From NCBI RefSeq assembly GCF_007990505.1, contig NZ_AP019822.1, forward strand, positions 1,426,001 to 1,490,000: a stretch of DNA of 64,000 nt, written 5' to 3'. Positions 25,447 through 33,922 of this stretch are shown here, piece after piece. Each line of letters begins with the position of its first letter. The stretch's first letter is position 1. The translations under genes and the position numbers were made by a program. Under the pieces are notes generated by a model. It ran no database searches. It saw nothing but the letters and a program-made list of their open reading frames with translations, and was not told the origin of the DNA. The stretch is from Pseudoleptotrichia goodfellowii. GTDB taxonomy: Bacteria > Fusobacteriota > Fusobacteriia > Fusobacteriales > Leptotrichiaceae.

Positions 25447-26556
25447 TTATTTTTTATATTTTTTTATTTTTGTCAATATTTTTTTTATTTCCTGACTTTT
25501 TTCCTTATGGCACACAAGCAGAGCATCTTTCGTATTTACGATTACAATGTCTTCCAAGCCTATGGTTGCTATAATTTTATCATTTTCCTTATTTATAATG
25601 ATGTTTCCTTCTGACTCTATTTCCTCGTATTTTTCTGCCTTAACAATATTATTATCCTTGTCCTTAGGGAAAACATCTTCGAGGGATTTAAAACTTCCCA
25701 CATCATTCCATTCTATATCTACCGGAATTACAAGTACAGCTCTTGTATGCTCCATCACTCCGAAATCTATGGATATTTTCTCAAATTTTTCAAATTCTTC
25801 ACTTACATAACTACTCAGTTTTTTCCCGTAAAATTCATTTAGATCAATATTACTAAGCATTTCTTCTATCTTATCCGTAACAGGTTTATGTGAATCCATA
25901 TATTTTCTTATTTCATTTAAGATAAAGTCTGTTTTCCAAACGAACATTCCGCTATTCCAGAGATAATTTCCTTTTTCAATATATTTTTCAGCTATTTCTT
26001 TGTTAGGTTTTTCTCTGAAACTTTTCACTTTATATATTTCAAATTTTTCTTTCGACTGTTCTTTTGCCAAGTTTTTATTTTTAATGTACTCAATATATCC
26101 ATAGCCTGTTTCAGGGTAAGAAGGCTTTATTCCCAAAGTTACAATCACATCATTTTTGGCTTTTTCAAAAGCAAACTCAAGACTTTCCAAAAATTCTTTT
26201 TCTTTTTTTATAAGATGATCCGATGGCAACACTGCCATTATACTGTTTTCATATAATTTTTTTATTATCAATGCTGCATAACCTATACATGCCGCAGTAT
26301 CTCTCGCCATAGGCTCAAAAATTATATTTCTTTCGGGTATTTCAGGCAATTCCTTTTTCACAATATCCAAATAATCAATATTTGTAGAAATGAAAATCTT
26401 TTCCGCAGGAATGAGTTTAGTCACTCTGTTAACGGTTTCCCTTATCATTGTCTTATCCGACACCAAATCCAGAAACTGTTTCGGTCTTTCGTTTGTCGAC
26501 AAGGGCCAAAATCTCGTTCCGCTTCCTCCTGCCATTATCAGTACAACTTTATCCAT
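25447..26556 (-). CDS. manC: Mannose-1-phosphate guanylyltransferase
   Basis: 369 residues, nucleotidyltransferase domain only, without the C-terminal isomerase cupin of long ManC enzymes. The motif MAGGSGTRFWPLSTNERPKQ is at 8-27; GYGYIEY and SFREKPNKE follow, and NYLWNSGMFVW is the sugar-binding region. Makes GDP-mannose from mannose-1-phosphate and GTP. First gene of the operon, with an extended -10 promoter 48 nt upstream. GDP-mannose suggests mannose, fucose or a related sugar in the glycan. Confidence 0.92.
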   Translation of the reverse strand: MDKVVLIMAGGSGTRFWPLSTNERPKQFLDLVSDKTMIRETVNRVTKLIPAEKIFISTNIDYLDIVKKELPEIPERNIIFEPMARDTAACIGYAALIIKKLYENSIMAVLPSDHLIKKEKEFLESLEFAFEKAKNDVIVTLGIKPSYPETGYGYIEYIKNKNLAKEQSKEKFEIYKVKSFREKPNKEIAEKYIEKGNYLWNSGMFVWKTDFILNEIRKYMDSHKPVTDKIEEMLSNIDLNEFYGKKLSSYVSEEFEKFEKISIDFGVMEHTRAVLVIPVDIEWNDVGSFKSLEDVFPKDKDNNIVKAEKYEEIESEGNIIINKENDKIIATIGLEDIVIVNTKDALLVCHKEKSQEIKKILTKIKKYKK

Positions 26557-26603
26557 AATTAATCTCCTGTTATTTTCTTATAATTTTCAATACTTTTTAA
26601 AAT

Positions 26604-26612
26604 ATTATAGCA
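26604..26612 (-). promoter_or_regulatory. Extended -10 promoter of the manC operon
   Basis: TGC-TATAAT on minus, 47 nt before the manC ATG. The -35 is weak. Same extended form as at yebC. Confidence 0.55.
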
Positions 26613-26636
26613 TTTTTGGGAGTATTATTCTACAAA

Positions 26637-26662
26637 AAAAGAGCCATTTTCACAGCTCTTTT
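26637..26662 (-). terminator. Terminator of the alcohol dehydrogenase gene
   Basis: AAAAGAGC/GCTCTTTT 8-bp stem, 10-nt loop, followed on minus by TTT, 19 nt after the stop. Confidence 0.88.
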
Positions 26663-26680
26663 AAAAATTTCTAAATATTA

Positions 26681-27730
26681 TTAATGTTTATGACCGCATC
26701 CACATCCTGAACCTTTCATATCAAGTACCATACGTCCCTGAATTTTTCCTTCTTCCATTTCTTTGAATATTTCAGGCGCATCTGTCAATGCTCTTTTTTG
26801 AACTACAGGAACTACTTTTCCTTCGGCACCAAATTGGAATGCTTCTTCCAAGTCTTTTCTCGTTCCTACAAGTGATCCTATAACTTCTATTCCGTCAAGA
26901 ACAGTTTTAACAATAGGTAAATCCATTGTTTCAGAAGGAAGTCCTACTGCAACTACTTTCCCGGCAGCACGTACAGAATCAATAGCCTGATTGAATGCTA
27001 CTTTAGATACTGCCGTTACAACTGCCGCATGTGCTCCTCCATTTGTTATTTTTTTGATTTCTGCAGCAGGATCTGCTACATTTTTACCGTTAATTATATA
27101 ATCTGCCCCTACTTCTTTTGCCAATTCCAATTTATCCTGATTAATATCTACTGCTATTACGTGAGCATTGAATACGTGTTTTGCATATTGAATAGCCAAA
27201 TTTCCCAATCCTCCGCATCCGTATATTGCGATCCATTGTCCAGGCTCGATTTTGGATACTTTAATAGCTTTATAACAAGTAACACCTGCACATGTAATGC
27301 TGCTCGCCTGAGCAGGATCCAATCCTTCAGGCACTTTCACTGCGTAATCGGCAGTTACAAGACAGTATTCAGCCATTCCTCCGTCAACTGAATATCCTGC
27401 ATTTTTTACGTTTCTGCAAAGAGTTTCTCTTCCTGTAGTACAGTATTCACAAACTCCGCATCCTTCAAAAAACCAAGCGATACTTACTCTGTCTCCTACT
27501 TTCAATGTTTTTACATCAGGAGCCACTTCTTTTACTATCCCTATACCTTCATGCCCTAAAATTCTTCCCGGAACTTTTCCGAAATCACCGTTTGCTACGT
27601 GCAAATCAGTATGGCATACTCCACAATATTCCACTTCTACCAATGCTTCTCCCGGTCCTACTTTCGGTACTTCTTTTTCAACGATTTGAACTTCTCCTGT
27701 TCCTTTTTCATTTACAACTACAGCTTTCAT
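26681..27730 (-). CDS. adhP: Zinc-dependent alcohol dehydrogenase with Cys/His tail
   Basis: 349 residues. Catalytic zinc ligands C39 (YCGVCHTD) and H60 (GHEG), and the structural zinc cysteines C91, C94, C97 and C105. The nucleotide fold carries GCGGLGNLA. Closest in pattern to AdhP/AdhA, which interconvert ethanol and acetaldehyde with NAD. The C-terminus ends in [10 protein letters not shown], a metal-binding-looking tail not needed for the family fold. Monocistronic with its own promoter and terminator. High-quality GGAGGA ribosome site. The symbol is by family resemblance. Confidence 0.92.
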   Translation of the reverse strand: MKAVVVNEKGTGEVQIVEKEVPKVGPGEALVEVEYCGVCHTDLHVANGDFGKVPGRILGHEGIGIVKEVAPDVKTLKVGDRVSIAWFFEGCGVCEYCTTGRETLCRNVKNAGYSVDGGMAEYCLVTADYAVKVPEGLDPAQASSITCAGVTCYKAIKVSKIEPGQWIAIYGCGGLGNLAIQYAKHVFNAHVIAVDINQDKLELAKEVGADYIINGKNVADPAAEIKKITNGGAHAAVVTAVSKVAFNQAIDSVRAAGKVVAVGLPSETMDLPIVKTVLDGIEVIGSLVGTRKDLEEAFQFGAEGKVVPVVQKRALTDAPEIFKEMEEGKIQGRMVLDMKGSGCGCGHKH

Positions 27731-27777
27731 ATTTATTCCTCCTATAAATTATTATTTGAATATCTTTTCACACAATC

Positions 27778-27806
27778 ATTTTACTCCTATTTTTTGAAAA
27801 GGTCAA
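27778..27806 (-). promoter_or_regulatory. Promoter of the alcohol dehydrogenase gene
   Basis: TTGACC (27801-27806), 17 nt, TAAAAT (27778-27783), 47 nt before the ATG. Confidence 0.8.
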
Positions 27807-27863
27807 GTTATTTTTTTCTTTTACGTACAAATAACATTGAAAATACAAGTGTTTTCACTAAAA

Positions 27864-27899
27864 AATCCTGCCTATTGACCAAATTCCAACAGCAGGATT
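27864..27899 (-). terminator. Terminator of the lipoprotein gene
   Basis: AATCCTGC/GCAGGATT 8-bp stem (27864-27871, 27892-27899), followed on minus by TTTT. It lies 17 nt after the stop. Confidence 0.8.
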
Positions 27900-27915
27900 A
27901 TTTTATAATTAATTA

Positions 27916-28458
27916 TTATGTCTGTACATAAAATTTACCGTTTTTTATATACATATTTTTTATTTTGATTTGCTTTTTCTTTCCTTCTTTTTCTTTCTTT
28001 TCTCTTTCTTCGCCGTATTTGTATACAGGCGACATTTCTACATAATTTGTTATTAGAGAAATCAGTGTATTTTCAGCTTTGGAGTTTGCTCTCACTTTTC
28101 CGTTTTCATCGGTAATCTTATCCACCGACAAATCTACCAGATACAGTTCTTCCTTATCTTTATCATAGCGTATTCCGCTACTCAAATACATTTTCCCTTT
28201 GCTTCTGTCATCCAGTAAAGATATATCATAATCAGTTTCTATGAGAATCTTCTCATCTTTAAAATCCACTTTAGGATTTTTCAATGTTACTTTTGATACC
28301 AAAAAGTTTTTTGTTACAGGAAATTTTTTATCAGTTTTTTCCTGTATTGTTTTCTTCGGAACATGTATCGTTTTGTTTTCAAGAAAATCACACGATATTA
28401 TTCCGAAAAGAACTGCCATTATAATGAGTATTCTTTTTATTATTACATTCTTTTTCAT
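27916..28458 (-). CDS. Lipoprotein of unknown function (YceB/DUF1439-like pattern)
   Basis: 180 residues from ATG 28458, which has CAGGAGGG upstream; the longer frame to 28488 lacks one. A lipoprotein signal: basic start, hydrophobic core, lipobox IISC with C23. The mature part has alternating beta-type strands (VSKVTLKNPKVDFKDEKI, GKMYLSSGIRYDKDKEELYLVDL, VRANSKAENTLISLITNY) and a Lys-rich loop (EEREKKEKEGKKKQ). The order reminds me of the YceB/DUF1439 lipoproteins, but this is by eye. No transcription partner is evident. Function unknown. Confidence 0.75.
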   Translation of the reverse strand: MKKNVIIKRILIIMAVLFGIISCDFLENKTIHVPKKTIQEKTDKKFPVTKNFLVSKVTLKNPKVDFKDEKILIETDYDISLLDDRSKGKMYLSSGIRYDKDKEELYLVDLSVDKITDENGKVRANSKAENTLISLITNYVEMSPVYKYGEEREKKEKEGKKKQIKIKNMYIKNGKFYVQT

Positions 28459-28579
28459 TTTCCCTCCTGAATAAATCAAATCTTTCAAAAATTCTATACC
28501 CTCAATTTAAGGTGCTCATATTTTATATTTCTTTTCTTTGTTTATTTTTTTATTTGACTCATTATTGGCTTAACATTAT

Positions 28580-28690
28580 CTCAACATTCAAATTTTACAA
28601 CGCTAAAAATGTGCTAGTGAGCGTTATGAAAACATCCTTTTTGTTTTCATAGCGAACGGGCATTTTTGAGTATGTAAAATTTGAGTTGAG
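28580..28690. repeat. Long imperfect palindrome in the lipoprotein-uvrA spacer
   Basis: CTCAACATTCAAATTTTACA (28580-28599) is complementary, with two extra bases, to TGTAAAATTTGAGTTGAG (28673-28690). Between them AAAAATGTGC (28605-28614) and GGCATTTTT (28659-28667) continue the stem, and TATGAAAACA/TGTTTTCATA (28625-28634, 28642-28651) closes it. The whole 111 nt folds into one hairpin on either strand. It looks like a miniature repeat element or MITE, although no copy occurs elsewhere in this window. Confidence 0.7.
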
Positions 28691-28700
28691 TAATTTTTTG

Positions 28701-28803
28701 CTACTTTTTTCTAAAAAAGTAGGTAAAAATTTTGTTGATGTTTTTTCGCTTCCTTTTTTAAAAAGGAAGAAGAAGTTTTTTGCTTTTTTTCTAAAAAAGT
28801 AGA
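28701..28803. repeat. Run of short palindromes before the uvrA stop
   Basis: CTACTTTTTT-CT-AAAAAAGTAG (28701-28722) is a perfect hairpin. A second, CTTCCTTTTT/AAAAAGGAAG, sits at 28749-28769. The motif CTTTTTTTCTAAAAAAGTAG returns at about 28783-28802 and touches the uvrA stop. They may act together as the uvrA terminator. The rest of the spacer (28459-28580) shows nothing clear. Confidence 0.6.
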
Positions 28804-31626
28804 TTACAAATATTTTTTCAAAAATTTCCCTGTATGAGATTTCTTTGATTTTACTATTTGTTCAGGAGTTCCCTTTGCTATAATCTGTCCGCCTCTATGC
28901 CCACCTTCAGGCCCTACATCTATTATATAATCGGCAAATTTGATTACATCAAGATTATGCTCAATTACGAGCACTGTATTTCCCTTTTCTACAAGTCTGT
29001 CAAGTACGATAAGAAGTTTTCTTATATCTTCAAAATGCAATCCTGTTGTAGGCTCATCAAGAATATAAATTGTGTCTCCTCTTGATATTTTAGAGAGTTC
29101 AGTCGCAAGTTTTATCCTTTGAGCTTCCCCTCCTGAAAGAGTTGTCGCAGGCTGTCCCAGTTTAATATAATTCATTCCCACATCTATAAGTGTCTGAAGT
29201 TTTCTTTCCAAACTCGGAACAGCTTTAAAAAACTCATAAGCTTCTTCTACAGACATATCAAGGATATCAGATATACTTTTTCCTTTATAATGTACTTCAA
29301 GAGTTTCCCTATTATATCTTTTTCCTTTGCAGACCTCACATTCTACATATACGTCAGGCAAAAAATTCATCTCAATTTTATTAATTCCGGCTCCGCCGCA
29401 CGCTTCACATCTTCCGCCTTTTACATTGAAGGAAAATCGCCCTTTATTGTATCCTCTCACTTGGGCATCTTTCGTCTGTGCAAATAAATCCCTTATATCA
29501 TCGAATATTTTAGTGTAAGTCGCAGTATTTGATCTCGGTGTTCTTCCTATCGGCGACTGATCTATATCTATTACCTTTTCCAAATGTTCCAGACCTTCTA
29601 TTCCACCGTTTTCAAGAGGATAGAGTTTACCTTTGTTCAGTCTGTTATGAAGTTCCGGAAATAATGTCTGATTAATGAGAGTCGACTTTCCGCTTCCCGA
29701 TACTCCCGTTACTACTGTAAATACTTCAAGAGGGATATTCACAGTTACATTTTTCAAGTTATTCCCTTTGGCATTTTTCAAAATTATTTCTTTTGTAAAT
29801 TTTCTTCTCTTTTTGGGCACTTCTATCCCTATTTCCCCATTCAGATATTTTGCCGTCAAAGATTTCTTATTTTTCAGCACTTGCTTCGGTGTCCCCTCGG
29901 CAACGACCTCTCCGCCGTATATTCCGGCTCCGGGACCCATGTCTATAAGATAATCTGCTTCTCTCATCGTATCTTCATCATGCTCTACAACAATAAGCGT
30001 ATTTCCTATATCTTTCAAGTCCTTTAAAGCGGCAAGGAGTTTTTCATTGTCCCTCTGATGAAGTCCTATACTCGGCTCGTCAAGTACATAAATAACTCCT
30101 GTCAGCCTACTTCCTATCTGTGTTGCAAGCCTTATCCTTTGGGACTCCCCTCCTGAAAGTGTTTTCGTCATTCTCGCCAAAGTCAGATAATCCAATCCTA
30201 CATTTATCATAAAAGACAATCTTTCCTTTATTTCTTTCAGGATTTCATTGGCTATCTGCTTCTGCTTTTCAGTAAGTTCTATATTTTCATAAAATTTAAG
30301 TGCTTCCGTCACACTCACTTCAGTTAAATCGATTATGTTTTTACCGTTTACAGTAATTGCAAGAACTACATCTTTCAGTCTCTTTCCGTGACATGTTTTA
30401 CATGTTTTTTCAGTCATATATTTTGCTTCGATTTCTTCTTTTGTAGACTCTGATGCCGTTTCTCTGTAACGTCTTTCAATGTTTCTGACAATACCGTCAA
30501 ACTCTTTTTTCCCGTTATAACTGAAGCTGTCCCCTGACCATGAAAACTTAAACTGTTTATCACTTCCGTAAAATATGATTTTTCTTTCTTCTTCTGTCAG
30601 TTCGGAAACTTTTTTATCCAAGTCAATTTTATGAGCTTTTGCCATTGCCTCAAAAAGCTCCCAATTCCAGCCTTTCTGATTTGTCGAACCGGGAAACAAT
30701 ATCCCTCCTTCTCTCAAAGAAAGATTTTCATCAACTATCAGCTTATTTTCATCAACTTCCAATGTCGATCCCAATCCGTTACATGCTTCACACGCTCCGT
30801 AAGGGGCATTGAAAGAAAACAGTCTCGGAACTACATCGGGAAATACTACTTCCGGATGATCCGAACATGCAAAATTTTCACTGTATTTACTGTCTTTTCC
30901 GTTTATATTCGTAATAATTTTTCCGTCTGAAAGCCCTCCGGCCGTTTCCACAGCTTCAGTCAATCTGCTTAAAAAATCTTTATCGTCTTTTTTTATAACA
31001 AGTCTATCCACTACGACTTCTATATGATGTCTTTTATTTTTATCCAAATCTATAGTATCATTCAAATCAAGTATATCTCCGTTTACTCTTACCCTTTGAA
31101 ATCCTCTTTTCTGCAAATTCAAAAAGAGATTTTTATGTGTTCCTTTTTTGTCAATTATCACAGGGGCCAATACTATCAATTTATCTTTTTCCTGAGTAGT
31201 GGTGATTACATTATCGACTATTTCCTGTAGCGACTGCTTTTCTACTTTCTGTCCGCATATAGGACAGTGAGCCTCTCCTATATGTGCCCATAAAAGTCTC
31301 ATATAATCATATATTTCAGTCATTGTTCCGACTGTCGATCTCGGATTTTTAGAAACACTTTTCTGCTCGATAGAAATTGCAGGAGAAAGCCCTTCTATGC
31401 TGTCGAGTTCAGGCTTCTGCATTTGTCCGATAAACTGTCTGGCATAAGCAGATAAACTCTCTACGTACCTTCTCTGCCCTTCGGAATATATCGTATCAAA
31501 AGCAAGAGAAGACTTTCCGCTTCCTGAAACTCCTGTTATTACTACAAATTCATTTTTCGGAATTTCTATATCCACATTTTTCAGATTATGTTCCCTTGCC
31601 CCTGTTATTTTAATTTTATCATTCAT
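28804..31626 (-). CDS. uvrA: Excinuclease ABC subunit A
   Basis: 940 residues, full length. Two ABC modules: Walker A GVSGSGKSSLAFDT near 33-46 and GVSGSGKSTLINQT near 640, signatures LSGGESQRI and LSGGEAQRI, and Walker B VLDEPSIGLH and ILDEPTTGLH. Zinc-binding cysteine pairs are CPICG, CEACNG, CKTCHG and CEACGG...CEVCKG. It recognises DNA damage and loads UvrB in nucleotide excision repair. uvrB is not in the window. Own promoter at 31653. No anomalies. Confidence 0.98.
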   Translation of the reverse strand: MNDKIKITGAREHNLKNVDIEIPKNEFVVITGVSGSGKSSLAFDTIYSEGQRRYVESLSAYARQFIGQMQKPELDSIEGLSPAISIEQKSVSKNPRSTVGTMTEIYDYMRLLWAHIGEAHCPICGQKVEKQSLQEIVDNVITTTQEKDKLIVLAPVIIDKKGTHKNLFLNLQKRGFQRVRVNGDILDLNDTIDLDKNKRHHIEVVVDRLVIKKDDKDFLSRLTEAVETAGGLSDGKIITNINGKDSKYSENFACSDHPEVVFPDVVPRLFSFNAPYGACEACNGLGSTLEVDENKLIVDENLSLREGGILFPGSTNQKGWNWELFEAMAKAHKIDLDKKVSELTEEERKIIFYGSDKQFKFSWSGDSFSYNGKKEFDGIVRNIERRYRETASESTKEEIEAKYMTEKTCKTCHGKRLKDVVLAITVNGKNIIDLTEVSVTEALKFYENIELTEKQKQIANEILKEIKERLSFMINVGLDYLTLARMTKTLSGGESQRIRLATQIGSRLTGVIYVLDEPSIGLHQRDNEKLLAALKDLKDIGNTLIVVEHDEDTMREADYLIDMGPGAGIYGGEVVAEGTPKQVLKNKKSLTAKYLNGEIGIEVPKKRRKFTKEIILKNAKGNNLKNVTVNIPLEVFTVVTGVSGSGKSTLINQTLFPELHNRLNKGKLYPLENGGIEGLEHLEKVIDIDQSPIGRTPRSNTATYTKIFDDIRDLFAQTKDAQVRGYNKGRFSFNVKGGRCEACGGAGINKIEMNFLPDVYVECEVCKGKRYNRETLEVHYKGKSISDILDMSVEEAYEFFKAVPSLERKLQTLIDVGMNYIKLGQPATTLSGGEAQRIKLATELSKISRGDTIYILDEPTTGLHFEDIRKLLIVLDRLVEKGNTVLVIEHNLDVIKFADYIIDVGPEGGHRGGQIIAKGTPEQIVKSKKSHTGKFLKKYL

Positions 31627-31652
31627 TTTATTTTCCTTTACTTTATTTAATA

Positions 31653-31680
31653 ATTATACTGCTTTATTTAACTCTTTCAA
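31653..31680 (-). promoter_or_regulatory. Promoter of uvrA
   Basis: TTGAAA (31675-31680), 16 nt, TATAAT (31653-31658), 26 nt before the uvrA ATG. No LexA/SOS box recognised. Confidence 0.75.
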
Positions 31681-31747
31681 TAATTTTTCTTTCAATTTTT
31701 TCGTTTTTTTCATTCGGTTTGTTGCTATTACCATATATCCGACACAT
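31664..31747 (-). CDS. Possible 27-codon ORF after ltrA
   Basis: ATG 31747 has GAGGAG 7 nt upstream, formed by the end of ltrA. It encodes MCRIYGNSNKPNEKNEKIER and seven more residues. It would run over the uvrA promoter. Charged, no helix for membrane, unknown. The ribosome site is its only support; composition alone could be chance. Confidence 0.3.
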   Translation of the reverse strand: MCRIYGNSNKPNEKNEKIERKIIERVK

Positions 31748-31749
31748 AT

Positions 31750-32859
31750 TTATCTCCTCTTTCTCACAACATTGAACATATATCCGAATATCATAAATGT
31801 CATAACAAACATACCGAAGTTAAACAAAAATATATTTTCTTTATTTGAGAATCCTGTTATTAGACTTCCTATGATGAAGAATATTAAATAAGCAACAACA
31901 TCTTTTATTTTTAATCTATAATTTTCTTTGTTATAAACGGATATACTGAACATTGATACAAAATATACCAGTAATCCGAATAATCTGAAAATTATAAGAA
32001 ATTTCCAGTCAACTTCAGGATTCAGTGCAAATCCGAACGATGTTGTAATTGTGCTTAACCCCATAAAAATTCCTATATGAGAATATACAAGTACAAATCC
32101 TCTTTTTTTCTGATGATGTTCAATCATTTTTTCTATTTGCAGCACATAAGTTCCGAATAACAGAACTGCTGCGACAAATGAAACTAAAGGCAATATATCT
32201 GACGGTTTTCCCAGAGCAAATACTCCCGCCAATCCCACTACCATTTCTCCGAAAATAATAATCGTAATAAGGCTTACTCTTTCTACAAGATGAGGAAAAT
32301 TAAGCGTTACTTCTTCATCATTTCTCGGCATAACATACATCGGAAAAAACATCGCTGCTAAATAAGCTGTAGCTGCCAATATCATTCTATATTTAGGTCC
32401 TGTAACAAAAGCTAATAATAATGCCGCTATTTCCAGTGATAAAATTAAGATCTGGCTTTTTATTTCATAAGGTATTTTTTCATATTCTCTACTCTTTAAA
32501 TAATATTCCGCTATTATAACTAAAGACATTAAAATAGCCGTCACATTAAAGGGAACAAATACTTCTTTCCAGTCTAAAGAAATATTGTTTGAAATGTACA
32601 CTGCTCCGAACATATGGAGAAACATACCTATAATATCGTAATAAGAGTTTGTTCCGTATTTATTAATGTAAATTGTCTGATTAAACCATAATAGCAGTAT
32701 TACCAGGCAAGCAAAAGCAAATTTCAAATAAGTATCGATCGAAATCTGTCCATGATGTAAATGATGAATTACTCCTGTTACTTTCTGCACTTCCAATACA
32801 TATATCAAATCATAAAACAGTTCCGCCATTGAAACTTTTTTCGGTAATATTTTCGACAT
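31750..32859 (-). CDS. Low-temperature-requirement A (LtrA) family membrane protein
   Basis: 369 residues with about 11 membrane segments. Family marks: VSMAELFYDLIYVLEVQKV near the N-terminus, LLLWFNQTIYINKYG, HLVERVSLITIIIFGEMVVGL in the middle, and EHHQKKRGFVLVYSHIGIF. Inner-membrane protein of unknown biochemical role; named from a Listeria gene needed for growth in the cold. It lies 18 nt after the DUF4298 gene. The frame is complete. Confidence 0.9.
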   Translation of the reverse strand: MSKILPKKVSMAELFYDLIYVLEVQKVTGVIHHLHHGQISIDTYLKFAFACLVILLLWFNQTIYINKYGTNSYYDIIGMFLHMFGAVYISNNISLDWKEVFVPFNVTAILMSLVIIAEYYLKSREYEKIPYEIKSQILILSLEIAALLLAFVTGPKYRMILAATAYLAAMFFPMYVMPRNDEEVTLNFPHLVERVSLITIIIFGEMVVGLAGVFALGKPSDILPLVSFVAAVLLFGTYVLQIEKMIEHHQKKRGFVLVYSHIGIFMGLSTITTSFGFALNPEVDWKFLIIFRLFGLLVYFVSMFSISVYNKENYRLKIKDVVAYLIFFIIGSLITGFSNKENIFLFNFGMFVMTFMIFGYMFNVVRKRR

Positions 32860-32877
32860 TTATTCTCCTTTTTATAT

Positions 32878-33183
32878 CTAATCCCTTTTTATCATTTCAG
32901 TCGCTATCTCCAACATTTTCACAGCCAACTCATGATTATCACTAATCATATTATAAACGGCATCTTCACTTAAAACTCCGCATTTCAAGTCTTTCGGTAA
33001 AAGATTATTATTAGAATCTTCTACATCGGAAAACCATTCTTCGCTGCCGTAATATGTAATTAATTTTTTATAATCCTTTTGATTTTTTTCAAGTTTATCC
33101 AATACTGCTTGAAATTCCTTGAATATATTCTCTGTATTATTCAGAATTTTTTCCATATTTTCTATATTTTTTATTTTATCCAT
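32878..33183 (-). CDS. DUF4298 family protein
   Basis: 101 residues, mostly helical. The YYGSEEWFSDVEDSN...LPKDLKCGVLSEDAVY...LAVKMLEIATEMI pattern is that of DUF4298 proteins, small cytosolic proteins of unknown function that often sit beside methyltransferase or ligase genes. Here it follows a methyltransferase by 12 nt. No ribosome-site problem. Confidence 0.85.
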   Translation of the reverse strand: MDKIKNIENMEKILNNTENIFKEFQAVLDKLEKNQKDYKKLITYYGSEEWFSDVEDSNNNLLPKDLKCGVLSEDAVYNMISDNHELAVKMLEIATEMIKRD

Positions 33184-33195
33184 TAAATTTTCTCC

Positions 33196-33903
33196 TTAAT
33201 CTTTCAGTGCTTTAAAAGCTATAAAATCAGGTCTATGAACATTATCAACTCCAATAGATTCAACGATTTTTTCCATTTTAAATCCTGTTTCAATCAAAAC
33301 ATTAATCAAATCCGAAAAATTTCTATGGTATATTGTAACATTATCTATAAACCATACACTTTCCCTTTTTCCTGAAATTGTGTAATTTGATATATTTGCA
33401 TACATTTTATTATCCTCTTCATCTTTTGTCCAACGTTCACCTGTACTATGGCAAGTCACTAACGGATGTTCCTGTGTAAAAACAAGATAACCGCCATTAT
33501 TCATCAAATTGTAAATATCACTAACTAATTTTTCATAATTTTCAACATAATGAAATGCCAATGAACTTACAATAATATCAAATTTTTCATTAATTTGGGA
33601 TATATCTTCCATTGCCAAATTCAAATATACAACTTTTTCATCAGAATTTTCTTTTTGTGCAATATCAAGCATTTTTTCCGAAATATCAATTCCGACAACT
33701 TTTTCTGCTCCCATTTTAATAAATTTTACACAGTTTTCTCCGTATCCGCAACCTAAATCCAGAACTTTTTTATTTTTCAAATCGGGAAGCAATGAAAATA
33801 ACATAGGTTTTTCTACAGTATCGTTCATATTATTTTCTTTTTCCCTTATTTTCTTATATCCCTGAAAAAATATATCATTATCATATATATTTTGCCTTGA
33901 CAT
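33196..33903 (-). CDS. Class I SAM-dependent methyltransferase
   Basis: 235 residues from ATG 33903; AAAGGTG is spaced correctly for it rather than for the upstream GTG/ATG codons. Motif I VLDLGCGYGENCVKF; the second-strand acid in VVGIDISEKMLDIA; SSLAFHYVENYEKL as post-motif II; and GGYLVFTQEHPLV. This is the UbiE/SmtA-like group acting on small molecules. The substrate is unknown. Shares a transcript with mlaA above and DUF4298 below. Confidence 0.9.
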   Translation of the reverse strand: MSRQNIYDNDIFFQGYKKIREKENNMNDTVEKPMLFSLLPDLKNKKVLDLGCGYGENCVKFIKMGAEKVVGIDISEKMLDIAQKENSDEKVVYLNLAMEDISQINEKFDIIVSSLAFHYVENYEKLVSDIYNLMNNGGYLVFTQEHPLVTCHSTGERWTKDEEDNKMYANISNYTISGKRESVWFIDNVTIYHRNFSDLINVLIETGFKMEKIVESIGVDNVHRPDFIAFKALKD

Positions 33904-33922
33904 TTCCATCACCTTTATAAAT

